A stretch of DNA of 64,000 bases from Typhlomys cinereus (GCA_023101885.1 JALPQD010000075.1:7450101-7514100), one strand, 5' to 3'. Shown: positions 46,301 through 58,741, numbered from the stretch's first letter. The notes: generated from the sequence alone by a model not told the origin. Made by a program: numbers and translations.

Positions 46301-48667
46301 GGGCAGGGCCTGCGGGCAGGGTTTGCCAGGGCGTGTATAGGGGGCTTGTGTGCACTTTAAGGCTCCTGAGTGCCGTTAGCCCGGGATCCTGGGGAGGGCC
46401 GGGTCTGTGCAGTGTGGGGCTGTGCAGGCAGCATCTTGGGGCCCAGTTTCGAGGACATGGGGGGGCTGCGTGCCACCGAGCCATGACTGTCCACCAAAGA
46501 ATGGGCGCTGAGTTGGCTCCCACCCCAGTTCTGTCCTCCACCCTGTCCCCACCTGGACCCCGATGCTGACCTGCGTCCCTGCTGTCCCAGTCCAAGGCCC
46601 TGCGTGAGCGCTGGCTGCTGGAGGGGACGCCGTCCTCCTCCTCCGAGGGCGATGAAGGCCTGAGATTACAGATGCAGGAGGACGAGCGGAAGACGCGGCT
46701 TCTGGAAGAGTCCATCCCCAGGTGGGTGGCAGTGGGGGAGTGGCGGCAGAGGGAGTCAGGGTGCACAGCAGGTGCCCGGTGGGCAGTGGGCAGCAAGGAG
46801 CTGAAGTGGGTGGCGGGGTACTGGGGTGTACGGCCAGTCCTGTGTGGGGTCCCTCATGACTTAAGGATGGAACTGTCGTGTCTGGGGATCCGGGGCTGGC
46901 ATCCCGGGCTGGCATCCCGGGCTGGCTCAGGCACACAGTGAGCAGGGAGGAGCAAGTCGGTGACCTGCTGCCTCAGCCCAGCGTGGCCGTAGGTCGGAGG
47001 CCACGGGGCGTCTTCCTGGCCCTCCTCGCCGAGCAGCAGGGGTGAGGTTCCTGCAGGACCTGAGGAGCGGCGGCTTCCCTGGGGTCTTCCTGGCACCAGC
47101 CCAGCTGCCTGCCCTCCAGCGCCAGTGGACACCACAGGGGCAGCAGGGCCGTAGGAACCCTGGCAGGGGTCGACCCCCATAGCCGCCTACCCACGGGGCC
47201 TGGGACAAACACCGGTGCTTCCGGCAGGAGGCCAGGCTGCAACAACGGGGTCAAAGTGGAGGGAAATGAACACATTCCGATGGACTTCTAACAGGGCCGC
47301 CCAGCCTGGGCCAGGGATCTCGCCCCATGGCGCTGACGGATGATTGGGGGGCTGCTGAGATTTACCTGCCCATGTGGGGAGCTCTAAAAACAGTGGTGCT
47401 CTTAGGGTTACAGGGAACCGAGAGATGCCTATCGGATCCCTCCTGTGTGTGCACCAAGTATGGGAAGCCCTTCGCCCAGGTCTTGTTTTAAGGTGCCGGG
47501 GTGGAGCCTAGGATTTCCTGCATGGCAGGCTTTTTCCTGCTGAGCGCTGCCCCCAGCCCTCCCTGGGGGATGCCTAGCTGTCACTCTTCCTCCGAGCCCC
47601 GCCCCCAGCCCTCACTGATTATGCTGGGCTGTCACTCTCCCTCTGAGCCCTGCCCCCAGCCCTCACTGGGGATGCTGGGCTGTCACTCTCCTCTGAGCCC
47701 CGCCCCCAGCCCTCACTGAGGTTGCTGAGCTGTCACTCTCCCTCTGAGCCCTGCCCCCAGCTCTCACTGGGGATGCTGGGCTGTCACTCTCCCTCTGAGT
47801 CTCACCCCCAGCCCTTGGTTGATTCCTCTGAGTTTTTTGAACCAAAGTTCCCTGGCACTTGGAAAGTGACAGGTGTCCTCCCTGTTGTCCCGGGAGAGCT
47901 AGTGTTTCGTGGCAATATGTGAATGTGAGTCGGGTGTTTGCCTGGTGCGACCTGGGGCACAGCAGGGATATCTATGGCTGCCAGGCAGTGGCTTGGCTGG
48001 GGGCAGGGGGGACTACCCAAGCGTTTGCAGAAAAGTTAAATTCAAGCCAGGCAACCTGACGCTTGCTTGCCATGCCAGTGTCTGGGAGGCAGGGGACCAT
48101 GAATTCAAGGTCATGCTCTGCTACATAGTGAGTTCGAAGCCAGCCTGGGCTACAGGAGAACCTGTCTCACAGGATGTCTCCCTGGCCACTGTGTGGAAAC
48201 CGCCACAGCACCCTCCTCTCCTGCCCCTCCCCAGGCTAGAGAAGGAGATTGAGGTGCTAGAGTCTGGAGAGTCGGCCCCGGCTGCCCCGAAGGAGAACTC
48301 CGCTACCCCCAGCCCGGCCAGGGCCCCGGCAGCGAGTCCCACCAAGGAGGAGCAAAAGGCCAAGGTAGTGATGAATTCTCAGCAGGTAAGAGGTGCCTGG
48401 AGTGGCCGGTCCTGAGGGACCCCCCATCCTCATAGGCCAGTGGGTAGATAAGGTCCAGACAGAAAACAGACGCCGGAGGCTGTGTGACCCTGGACGTATT
48501 GCTCGGCCTCTCTGGGCCTCACTTCCCATCTGTGGATTTAATCACGTGTGAATCCGCTGGCGGCAGCCTTAGCATCACATCAATTAGCGGATACAACCTA
48601 TGCAGGGGAAGTACTGGCAACATTATTACTTTCTAACTCCTGGGGGTTTCTGTAAAATACTTTATGG

Positions 48668-48756
<89 letters not shown>

Positions 48757-51700
48757 ATGCGTGCCGTGGTGTGGGGTTGGAGGTCAGAGGTCAATGTTTG
48801 CAAGTGGGTTTTCTCCACGTGGGCCTCTTGGGGCTCGAACTCAGGTCTGCAGGGTTGCAGGCAGGCCTCAAATAAGAGTCCTCTATGTATAGTCACAGGC
48901 TGGGCTGAGTCCCCTGGGCTTCTGCCCCACAGCCTCAACCTGGGGTCATGGCTGGGGATGGGAGTGGGGATGGGGGGATAGCTGGTGAGTGGGCAGTTCT
49001 GACACCTCCCTTCTCTCTTCCAGACTCCGGTGAGCACCCCCAAAGGTGAGCAGGGATGGGCTGGCTCTGGCACCCTCTGCTGGCCAGAGTGGGCATGGCA
49101 CACGCAGGACAGAAAAACAAGTTTCTTCTGCCTTTTGTCCCTGGGACCCCCCCCCCTGCTTTCCCAGAACTGGTACGGGGTCACCCTCTTCATTCCCTCA
49201 ACATCTGGGGTACAGAGTCACAGACCCTTCTACAGTTCTGGGGCAGAGGTCGGCTAGTCCTCACCCACAGGGCACCCGGCACAGCTTGTCATTTGCAATG
49301 GGACAAGAGGCCAACGCCGTGGTGCGTGGACCCCCATCATCCAACACTGGGGACCCCCGTCATCCAGCATTGGGGGAGTTGAGGAGCGAGACCCTGTCTC
49401 AAAAACAGAGCTATGGAGATGGCTGAGCGGTTAAAACACTGGCCTGCCTAGGCATGGGGAAGGTGGGGGGATCCGAGTTCAGATTCCCGGATCCCCCGAA
49501 AGCACAGCAGTGGTCTTGCCGGAAGCTTGTGGGCTTCCACCACGTGAAAAGATGTGGAAAAACAACTCAAAGTCTGGGCTTTGCTTCATGTGCGCTCATA
49601 GAGACACCTGCTGACCCCCCTACATCCACGGGCACACACGCATGCGCAGCCCCCTGTGGACAGACACAGACAACACCCGTGCACCGGTATATCCGTATAG
49701 GCTAGCGAGAGGGCTCAGCAGGTCAGGAGCCTGCGGGCAAACCTGGAGATCTGAGTTTGATCCCCATGATCCCACATGGTAGAAGGAGAAAACTGACTTC
49801 TGAAAATTGTTCTCTGACCTCCACCTGTGTGCCGCAGTGTGCTTTCTCTCTCCCCCAAATAAATAAGACTACGTAAGTGTTAGTTACAGACATCAATTAA
49901 ATACGCTGTGCAGAACAAGGGGTGAACCCGGAAACTTGCACAAGCTGAACCTGTGCTCCACCATGGAGTCAGCCAGACACATATACACACTGTCATCTTT
50001 TGACGGAGGGTCTCACGTAGTCCAGGCTAGCCTTGCCTCCACCTCCCAAGTGCTGGGGTGACAGGCGTGTGCCCCCACACCCAGGGCCTCTTGCTTGGCA
50101 GGGGATGGCAGCACCTTCACCTGCTGAGCAGTCCTGATATTTCTTAAGCTCTGTGGAATGGATCGGGGTCGTTTCCTGCGAGGGTGACAGGGAGAAGCCG
50201 GTTGTTGGGGCCCAAGGACTCTTAGCTCTGATTCGTGTGTTAATTATTCAAGGACTTACTGTGTCATAGAATTAAAAATTAATCATTGAAAGAATCACAT
50301 GTAGGCGATTCGGAGGAGACACGCTGGTGCCAAGAGATGAGGAGCCACTGTGAGCTCGGCTGGCTTGAGGACAGGCCTGGAGGGTCTTGGGACTCCAGGG
50401 CATGGGGGGTGCTGAGGATGGGGTATGTGGGGTCTGGATGTGTGCTCCTGGAGGGGCATGTGGTTATATGTCTGACCGGCCTCTGTCTCCCCCTCCTCCC
50501 AAGCAGGAAGGAGCATGTCCAGCACTCCCGTGCGGACAGCAGAAGCGGCCACCATGATGAAGGCAGGTGGGTGTCAGCCCTGGGGGGACGCAGATGTGGC
50601 TCCGTGCCTCTCCGCTTTGCTTCCTGCCACACACACATGCCCACCGGCCAGGCTTCCCCCGGAAGACTGGGCCAGCATGGTGGCTCTAACCCAGCGCCCC
50701 GCGATTTGTGTCCCTCCTAACCTCAGCCTCGCCTCTGGGGGTGACATGCAGGCTGAACGCGCACCCACACACCCGAATACGCCTGCTTCATGCCCCCTCT
50801 CCGGGCATCACCCTGACCCCCTGTAGGGACTGGTAGTGAACAGATGGCGCATCTTCCACTCTGACCCCATGGGGCACAGGAGCCAGGGCGACTTGGGGAG
50901 ACGGGCGCTGCCCGGCACTTCACAGCTGGGTGCTGTGGGACATTTGGGGTGTCCTGAACAGACCCCAGGGAGTGTTGGGCCTCTGAGCAATGATGCCCCT
51001 TCAAATGCCTCGTCCTTCAGCCAGTCAGGCTGGACACAGCTGTGCCGGCGACTTCAAGGAGACCCAGGCATTCGGTTGGCTAGTCAGTCATTAGCTTATC
51101 CATCCGGCATTGTGGGCATAGCTGGGGGCTTCTGGGGGGGGTGAGTGGCTGTTTGATTATCTTACAGAGCAGAGTGGGGGGCGTAGTCTGTTTGGGCCTG
51201 GACCCCGGGGAGCTCAGGGCAGAGCCAGGGAGCACCGTGGGCAGAGCCAGGGAGCACCGTGGGCAGAGCCAGGGAGCACTGTGAACAGAGCCAGGGACCT
51301 CGTGGCAAGAGCCAGGGAGCACCGTGGCAGAGCCAGGGAGTACCGTGGGCAGAGCCAGGGAGCAGCACGCAGAGCCAGGGAGCATGGGACAGGGCCAGGG
51401 AGCATCGTGGGCAGAGCCTGGGGCAGAGCCAGGACAGAGCCGGGAGTAAGGGGCCAGGGAGCACCGTGGGCAGAGCCAGGGAGCATCGTGGGCAGAGCCA
51501 GGGAGCACTGTGGGCAGAACCAGGGAGCATGGTGGACAGACCAGGGCTTCCTACTTGCTGGTGCCCTCTGGTGGCTGTTGGGGGGAACAGACTGGCTGAG
51601 TTATCTTGGCACCTTGGAGGGGGACAGTGTGCAAGGGGGTCTTGGACCGGGAATCTAAGGGAGGCTAGATGTGACCTTCGGTGCTTGGCATCTTTTCTCT

Positions 51701-54613
51701 CATCTGCGGCCTTGGCCTCAGTGCATGCCTGGGTGACCCTTGCTTGGATTTTGTTTGTTTTGTTTGTTTAACTCACAGCCGTCCTCCTACCTTACCGTCC
51801 CAAGTTCGGGGGTCACAGGTGGAGCTGGACCTGAGGGGAGAGATGGTCGGAGACTCCACAGGGCGGGACCGTAGGAGAGGCCTCAGGGCCGTGTAGGGGG
51901 TTCACCCTCAGTCCTGGGCACTGGGGAGCTGCGGAAGGCTGTGGCGCTGGGGGGCTGTATCCAGCCCCGGCATCCCCCGCTGTGCATCACTGCTTGGTCC
52001 CACGCTGCTGATTCCCTTCCCTGGCTTGGCCGCGGCCTAGTGGGAGTCACAGGAGGGGGGCCGCAGGGTAACCCGTGCCTCTCGTATCAGCCATGTACTC
52101 GGTCGAAATCACCGTGGAGAAGGACAAGGTTACGGGGGAGACCAGGGTGCTATCCAGCACCACGCTGCTCCCCCGGGACCCGCAGGGCGTGAAGGTCTAT
52201 GAAGACGAGACCAAAGGTACGCGCTTCTCCTAGCCCCGGCTGGAGCCCCTCCCCAGCCCCGGCTCTTGCTTAGGAGCCTGCCGGGAGCTGACCGTGTGGC
52301 AGGCTTGGGGCTGGGCACCAGATCGGATGTGGGCCAGCGTGAGCGTCCACGCTTGCCAGGGACAGGCTGAGCCGTCCCAGTGCCCACGGGAATCACCCCA
52401 TACCAAGACATGCTCAGGGTGTGCAATGTCTCAGTGCAGAAATGGGGTTTCTTAGAGCTGGCGAGAGACGCTCCGGGGCCCCGCCTTGGGTGCCGGGACC
52501 ATGCACCCGTCAAGCCCACAGCAAAGCTCCGAGTTGGGGAGGAGCCGAGGCAGAGACAGGAGGGGCTAGCGGCTGCTGGAGACTTGCCCTGCAGGTGGGA
52601 CTGGGGGGCTGAGCAGAGGCCTGATTGTGCTAGGATGCTGGGCTGTCAATCTATAGCTGAGCCACGCCTCCAACCCTCACTGGAGGATTCTGGGTTGTGC
52701 TCAAATACTAAGCCTGGCTCCCAACCCCTCTCTGGAGGATTCTGGGCTATCATTCAAATACTAAGCCACGCCCCCAGCCCCTCATAATCCTTTTTTTTTC
52801 TAAATTTAATTTTGATCATCTCAGAGTTTTTGGTTCTTTTTTTTTTTTTTTTTTTTGCATACACATGCATGTGTGCTTGTGCGTGTATGAGTGTGTGCGT
52901 CAGAGGGCACTGTATGTCCGTGTGCAGGATCAAGGGTGACATCGGGAATCATCCTGGATTGCTTCTACCTCCTTATTGCTTTGCTATGTGGTTTCCCGGG
53001 TTCCGCCTTCCAGGACTGGAAGTGCAGGCCGCCACATTTCTGCCAACATTTTTATGCATGACCCGGTATCTGAACTAAGGTCCTTCTGCTGGAAGGCAGA
53101 GGCTTAACTCCTGAGCCTCTCTGCCAGCCCGGAGGAGGATTCTGGGCTGTCATCAATCGCTAAACCATCCACCCAGCCCTCTTCTTTTCTGCAGCTAAAG
53201 TTTACCCTCGTGGCCAGGTTTGTCCTTAGGCCTCTCTGATGCTGGGTCACATTGAGCTACACACCTGTTCTCCGCCTCCCGGTGTCTCCCGACTTGTGGG
53301 GGGTTTCGGTCTCTCACTGAGCATGGTGTTCTCGAGACCCCTCCACGCCTGTGCGGTGATACTCAGGCACATAGATGAAGCCCATCTGTGTGTGGCTGGT
53401 GTGGAAGCAGGTTGCTGTGGACCTGTGCTCAGCTGTGCGGGCTGACGTGGCACCTGACTCCGCTTCTGAGATGTTGGGGGGTGCTTCTAAAACAGCCCGA
53501 AGCTCGCTCGGTTACCCCATTTTTATTTTGCCAGCATCGTGGGGCCATCCGGGGTCACCATCCCTATGCGGCTCAGGTCCCCCTCCTCCATGCCCGCCAT
53601 CACTGGGAGCAAGACCCGCTGTACTGGCTTCTCTCGTTTGCTTGGCAATGGCAGGGTGTCGTTTTTCGATGGTGACGTGGGCTCAGGTTGCTGTCCAGGA
53701 GGCCCGGGCCCAGTGGGGAACCTGTCAGCTCCACCCACCACCCCTCGGTGTCCCTGGGGATGTGGCACAGGGGACCTGTGGGTTTGGGAATCTGGGACGA
53801 CACCCCATATCGTTGGATTGGTTGCCTGGGGCCACCCTACCATCCCCCCAATAGCCAGGGATTCCACCTGACCCCCAACACTCATAGTAACAAGGGGCAC
53901 GATGCCAGGCAGCGTACCTCAGTCACTGCCAGCTGGGGGGTCACACTAGCACAGGCCAGTCACACCATCTGAGGCTGAGGCCAGAGGACGACCATGGTGA
54001 CCGGCGTGCCTCCGTCCCCGGGCATGGTCGTGAGCTCCCCTCGGCCTACCCACGCCCTGTCAGCTCAGCCCCCTCTCTGTCCCCCGCAGTGGTCCACGCT
54101 GTGGACGGTTCGGCTGAGAACGGGATCCACCCGCTGAGCTCCTCCGAGGTGGACGAACTCATTCACAAAGCAGATGAGGTGGGCGAAGCGCCTTCCTTGC
54201 CTGCTGCCGCCACCGCCCAGGGCCCCCTGGAGGAGACAGTCAGGACCACCCCGGCCAGAAGGGAGATCACTGGAGTCCAAGCCCAGCCAGGAGAGGCCAC
54301 GTCAGGCCCACCAGGCATCCAGCCTGGCCAGCAGCCGCCCCTCACCATGGTGTTCATGGGCTATCAGAACGTGGAGGACCAGGAGGAGTCCAAGAAGGTT
54401 CTGGGGCTGCAGGACACCATCAAGGCCGAGCTGGTAGTGATCGAAGATGCCGCAGAGCCCTGGGAGCCCGCGCCGCCCAACGGCAGCGCCTCGGAGCCCC
54501 CTGCCGCCACTGGCTCCAAGGAGGAGAACCAGACGGGGCCCATGGCCACCCCGGCCGACCCCCAAGACCTGGACATGAAGAAACAGCGTTGTAAATGCTG
54601 TTCCGTCATGTGA
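36903..54613 (+). CDS. PALM: PALM, paralemmin-1
   Basis: Lipid-anchored plasma-membrane phosphoprotein linked to membrane shape, filopodia and spines. Exons: 36903-36907 (ATGGA only), 45400-45451, 45730-45810, 46591-46721, 48235-48385, 49024-49045, 50507-50566, 52091-52216, 54090-54613; 1,152 nt, 383 residues (human 387), phases consistent. N-terminal coiled coil: MEVLATESASQQERLQAIAE, then KRKRQAEIESKRRQLEDERR and LEKEIEVLE. Middle: MYSVEITVEKDKVTGETRVL, then VYEDETKVVHAVDG. The end DMKKQRCKCCSVM is a CaaX box (CSVM) with upstream cysteines for palmitoylation and basic residues. Exon 50507-50566 is a 20-residue cassette diverged from human. In the last exon GATGAG|GTGGGC at about 54174-54185 could serve as an internal donor, so shorter isoforms are possible. 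Confidence 0.96.
39080..39305 (-). mobile_element. ID/B4-like SINE with (GA)n/(ACAGAG)n, PALM intron 1
   Basis: 'tttatttatgtgagaaaaag', then GACAGAGACAGAGAGAG at about 39140-39190, then 'ggtggaggtcaaaggacaac', ending near 'gctgagccctctccccaga'. Minus orientation. A similar element lies at 40870-41035. Confidence 0.5.
39310..42900. other. PALM intron 1, no recognised gene
   Basis: Contains a 29-bp tandem duplication at about 39868-39921 ('cagggagcccctggggtgac' twice), B1-like remnants near 40640-40735, the SINE at 40870-41035 and otherwise unremarkable sequence. No exon with coding homology seen on either strand. Confidence 0.45.
42930..43480. promoter_or_regulatory. Second CpG-rich island inside PALM intron 1, with two X-box-like sites
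   Basis: GC- and CpG-rich island about 6 kb downstream of PALM exon 1. GTTGCCATGGGGAC (43177-43190) and GTTGCCGTAGCGAC (43196-43209) sit 19 bases apart and resemble RFX X-boxes. Possible internal promoter or enhancer. Confidence 0.45.
44205..44520 (+). repeat. ID 5'-half tandem array, 6 units, ending in a complete ID
   Basis: Units begin 'gggctgggggcggggctcag' and continue 'agggagagtgacagcccagc', about 45-50 bases each, at roughly 44211, 44259, 44311, 44361, 44411 and 44464. The last unit continues through 'ctccgggcccatccccagc', the B-box/3' half of an ID element. Each unit keeps an A-box-like GGCTCAGAGG. Confidence 0.75.
46891..46927 (+). repeat. Short tandem GGCTGGCATCCCG x ~2.5
   Basis: GGCTGGCATCCCGGGCTGGC-type repeat of 13-14 bases in PALM intron 4. 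Confidence 0.7.
47493..47818 (-). repeat. ID 5'-half tandem array, ~5-6 units, with complete ID at its 3' end
   Basis: Reads leftward from 47818: units with 'gctgtcactctccctctgag' and 'ccctgcccccagccctcact', about 48 bases each. The left end (47493-47560) is a reversed ID 3' half ('ggagcctaggatttcctgca', 'tggcaggc') joined to the last unit. Mirror image of the array at 44205. Confidence 0.75.
48669..48755 (+). repeat. 87-base G homopolymer
   Basis: Uninterrupted G run in PALM intron 5. It stands where related minus-strand SINEs (for example 39115) carry their (GA)n or (GT)n tail; the following 'gtgtggggttggaggtcaga' is SINE sequence. Confidence 0.95.
49414..49660 (+). mobile_element. IDL-Geo-like SINE, diverged
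   Basis: 'gctatggagatggctgagcg' head, 'gatccgagttcagattcccg' B-box region, right monomer partly recognisable, ending in CACACACG. Confidence 0.5.
49697..49880 (+). mobile_element. ID/B4-like SINE
   Basis: 'gctagcgagagggctcagca', 'ctgagtttgatccccatgat', B4-like 'ttgttctctgacctccacct', ends 'ccccaaataaataagac'. Confidence 0.6.
51219..51545 (+). repeat. 22-bp minisatellite, ~14-15 units, in PALM intron 7
   Basis: Unit GCAGAGCCAGGGAGCACCGT plus GG with small length variants (20-24). It encodes no conserved protein; the long Gly/Ala/Arg-rich or Leu/Pro-rich frames are by-products. Confidence 0.9.
52631..53182 (-). repeat. ID 5'-half array, split by an IDL-Geo-like SINE
   Basis: Three diverged units at 52631-52785 ('ggattctgggctatcattca', 'ctaagccacgcccccagccc'). 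A minus-strand IDL-Geo-like SINE spans about 52840-53131 (T18 run, TG-rich tail, head 'gagcctctctgccagcc'). One more unit follows at 53133-53182 ('ggattctgggctgtcatcaa'). The SINE therefore seems to have landed inside the array. Confidence 0.6.
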
Positions 54614-55841
54614 CCAGCTGGGGCTCCCCGGGCCCCCTCTGGACCCCCCTTCACTCCACACATGACCCAGCAGCCTGGCCCTTCCCGGCGCCTGCCCACC
54701 CTCCACCCGCCACCTTGCAGGCCCAGGAAGCGCATGTGACCCCCCATGTCCCCTGAGTCGTGGATGGGTGGCAGGTGTGGGGGTCTCTGCCTGTCGCCAC
54801 CCCCGCCACCCCAACCACTGAGTCACGTGCGTCTCACCAGAGACTGAACGATCCTCTTCTGACCCTCTAAGAAAGTGGGAACCCCCTCCAGGTCAAGGAA
54901 GGTTCACAGGGGCTGGGGTGGCCTGGGAGTCCCCTTCTGACCCTGGGCCAGCACTGGCTGTGCCTACCGTCCACCTCCGGGGAGCCCCGGAGGGGCCGGA
55001 GGGCGTCAGGCCCAGGGCCCGGCCTCCCAATGGCGCATATGGGGCGAGGCTGTGCTTCCTTTGGGGTTCATGGTCTTGGGAAGGGGTGCAGAACCCTGCG
55101 GATCCCCCAGTCCCTTCATGTGGCCCACCCGGGGGCGTGTGAGCTCTGAGGAGGGCACCTATTGGAGGGGGGCAACCCCAAGATGGGGTCTTGGTCTGGC
55201 AAAAGCCCAAGCAGACACTTTATGGTCCAGTGCCCCACGGCCCATCTTCATGCTGGTGCTATTGGGGGTCTAGGGATGCCTGCTGCCCTCTTCTCTCCAG
55301 TCAGCTTGGACAGGGTGCTGAGTTCGCCCAATTACCCCATAAATCAGGGGTCACAACCTGCCCCTCTATCGAGCTTACAGCATCTGAGCCAGCAAGTTCT
55401 TTCTGCCCTTGGCTGGGGACAGGGCCTGTGGGCAGCCAGCGGACCCTCAAGCCAAGTGTCTGCCAGCCCAGCCACAGCCACCTGCATTCCCCCAGGCCTC
55501 CTTGGAGGAGGCTGGGTCCCCCACAGAGTAGGAAGAGACTGATCCCCAATGTCGGTCCCTTCCGGAGGGGACTGGAGCAAGGCATGTGGGGCTCAGGGCC
55601 CCCTCAGGTTCGGTGTGTGCAGGCACTGCTCAGACAGGAGCTGAGTCCCCAATCATCTTGGGGGGGGGGGACACGCTGTCCGGGGGATGTTGGGCTGTGG
55701 CCGTGGCTTTGGGACCCCCCCTTCTTCCTCCTCCGAGTCTGCCCGGGCCCCTCTTCCCCGCTGAAGTGCCCTTGCTCTGTGCTTCCTTCTGCTTTTGACC
55801 TGTGACCCCCTCCCAATGTTCTAGACTTCCCACAGAAGCAA

Positions 55842-55847
55842 ATTAAA
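55842..55847 (+). promoter_or_regulatory. PALM: ATTAAA, probable PALM polyadenylation signal
   Basis: ATTAAA followed by an A run, 1.23 kb after the PALM stop codon. No other good signal lies between. Gives a 3'UTR of about 1.25 kb. Confidence 0.5.
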
Positions 55848-55869
55848 AAAAAAAAAGTGGGCGGAGCCG

Positions 55870-58741
55870 GCTCTGGACTTCTTGGGTTTCCCTGGGCAGG
55901 AGGGTGTGGCAGTGAGAGGGCGTAGCCTCGGGCAGGGCAGGAGCTGACCCGGAGGCTGTGGGCACTACGGGCGCAGAGACCTGACCCTTGGCGGCAGATC
56001 TTCCCCGAATCCAGACGCTGGACAGGTGAGACTCTGGGGGTTCTGGCGGCTGGGGGCGGCCACCGCGGGACGGAGGGTTCTCCGTCTACCCCCAATCCCC
56101 TGGACACCTCTGGGCTCCAGGGAGCTGGGCCCTGGGGAGTCAAGAACTGCTTTGTGCTCTCTGTGCCTGGAGTGTCCGCCCTCTGGGCCTCGGTTTCTCT
56201 GTGTGTAGAAGGTGCCTTAAGGACCATGCGTGGGGAGCTGAACCCCCGTGTCCCCAACACACAGGTCTGAGTAGGGTCTGTGTGACCCAGGCCGGCCTCA
56301 AATTCCTTGAGATCCTCCTGCCTCGACCTCCAGAAGTGTGGGGGGGCTGCATGTGATCGCCACGCCTCACCATCTCCTCCCCTTGTGGGACTCAATTTCT
56401 CCATGGGACCATTGGGTGCCTCAGCTTTCTACATCTGTTAGGCAGAAAGGAAGGTGTGGGAGGACCTGGGGGGGGGGCTCCCTCCATCCACAGCTGTCCG
56501 CAGGTGCCTCCCAGACCCAGAGACAGGAGTTCAAGGGGGACCACAAATCAGCACCAGGGCTGGTCAGGAAGGATCTCCTGGCCCCGGTGGCTGCTGGGAC
56601 CACCCTGGCCAAGAACATGGGTGGGATGTAGTAGACTCTCTTCCCTGGCCTATGACCTGGGGTAGTTTTTTGTTTGTTTGTTTTATTGAGGTTTTTTAAA
56701 AGACTGGCTAATTCTGCTGTAGCTCAGAGGTGGCAGGAAATTCATGCAATCCCTCTGCCTCAGCCTCCCGAGTTACTGGGGGGACAGACCTGCGCCCCAT
56801 GACCCCCTGCCTTACCAGTGGTTACCTAGGGAAACTCCCACAAGCTGGAGAGAAATCGAGGTTCAGAAATGATGCCCGGGATGGAGGTGGGGATGGGGGG
56901 GTGGGGAGGAGGTTGGGGGAACCCAACTCCAGGCTGCACTGAGCTGACCCCTCCCAGACACCTGAGGGAGGAGAGGGGGACACAGCAGAGGGGCAGGGAG
57001 ATGTGTTAGGCCAGGACCTTTATCCACATCTGTCCTCAGCGCCCCCAGATTCAGAACTGGGGACCCATCAATCAGAAGAGGCAGGGAGGGGTCCCAGGCG
57101 CCCCCAAAGTCATCCCCAAGTTTGTGACTCTTTCCAAAGGGTCAAGTGCAGCCCTGGGCAAGTCTGCCCCTCTCCAACCAGGACCACCAAGGGGGGGGGT
57201 CAGGCCTCAGCCAAGTTCCAGCTTGGTGAGGCCGAAGGGGCCGCCTGCAGCGGGCACAATGCCCGCCCTTGCCAGCCTGGGTATCATTTTCTCCTCTGGA
57301 CTTTGTTTCCTGGGCTGGGGTGGGGCCGGGAGGAGGGTGCACCTGCTCTCGGGTGGGGCTTCCGTCCCCTAGCAACCCTCAGCCAGGGCGGGGCCAGGGG
57401 CCAAGCTAAGGGTGCCCAGAGCAGACCCTGCAGCCAGCCCGCGTCTGCAGCTGGTAAGAGTCAGGGGACAGGAATAGGGGTCAGTGCAGGGGCGGGGGCT
57501 CAGAAAGAGGGGGGTGGATCTTTTGGGGGGCATGTATCCTCTGCGGGGTCGGCTTCCTGTTGGAGGTTCAACTTCCTTCCTGTTGGGTGGGCAGTCCCTG
57601 GGAACCCCTCCCAACCTGACACCCCTTCATCCTAGGTCCCAGAGGGCCTGAGGCTGCCAAGGGGTGGCTGCTGACAGTTGCTCCGACCCACCTGGGGTCC
57701 CTAGATCTCTCCCCCGCTAACCGGGGAGAGCCCATGCCCAGACCCCAGCTCTCTGTGGGAATGGCTGGACGCCCCTGTAGCAAGGGGTCATAGGGCTCCG
57801 TCAGCCAGAGGGTTAACTGGTAAAGTCCAACGCTGGGATTCGAGTCTGTACAGTCCCCGCCGGCAAGGGATCGGTCCTGGACGGAGTTCAGCCTGGGGCG
57901 GGAAGGCCTCAGGTAACCGCCCAGGGGCAGGTGCAGGAGTTCTAGGGAACCCAGTCTACGGGGCCTGCTGGCCACAGCCTTTGCCCGTGTGAACATGTGT
58001 GAGCAAGCAAGTGTCCCCGGGAAAACCTAACGTGGTTTCATCAGTGGGCACCTGGGGGTTCCAGGGTGCGCGGGGCGGGGCACCCTAGGGGCTTCTTGGA
58101 GGAAGTGGTGCTGCGCTCTGGAATTCACCCTCTCTGGGGCAGGCAGCGTTCCCTCCCAAACGAACACCCAAGTCCTCAAAGCCCCTCAGGGCTGCCATGG
58201 CTCCAGCCATCACCGCAAACTTCCCCATCCTAAGCAATTTCCTGGAGAGCCCATGTCAGAGGGGCCTGTCCCGCCCCCCTCGCCGTGACTGGGGGATACA
58301 AGGGGCAATTGAGGCTTAACATGAGATCTACAGCTATCAGAAAGTTGAGTGCTTCTGTATACTCAGGATGGTGGATCGCCAGGATCTACGACGGGCCCGG
58401 ACAACCAGAATTGTCCCCAACCCACAGCCCAGAGGAAGCCCCCCCCGTGAACCCTAGGACAACACCCGCTGTGCATGATGAGTCACTGGGGGAGAAGGGG
58501 CCCACACCCTTGCCCTTGCCCCACCAGAGGGAGACTGAACCTTTTCTCCCAGATCATAAGCCGGTAAACAATATCCAGAGACAGTGGTTCAAGGCAGGAC
58601 ATGGCGCCAGAGGTGTGACCCAGAGGGCCTGGGGTCCGGAACCCAGAGGGACACATGCAGCAAGTCTCTCTGTGTGTGTCTCTCTCTCTTTCTTTTCTCT
58701 CTCTCCCTCCCTCCTTTCTCTTCTCTTTCTTTGGCTTCCTT

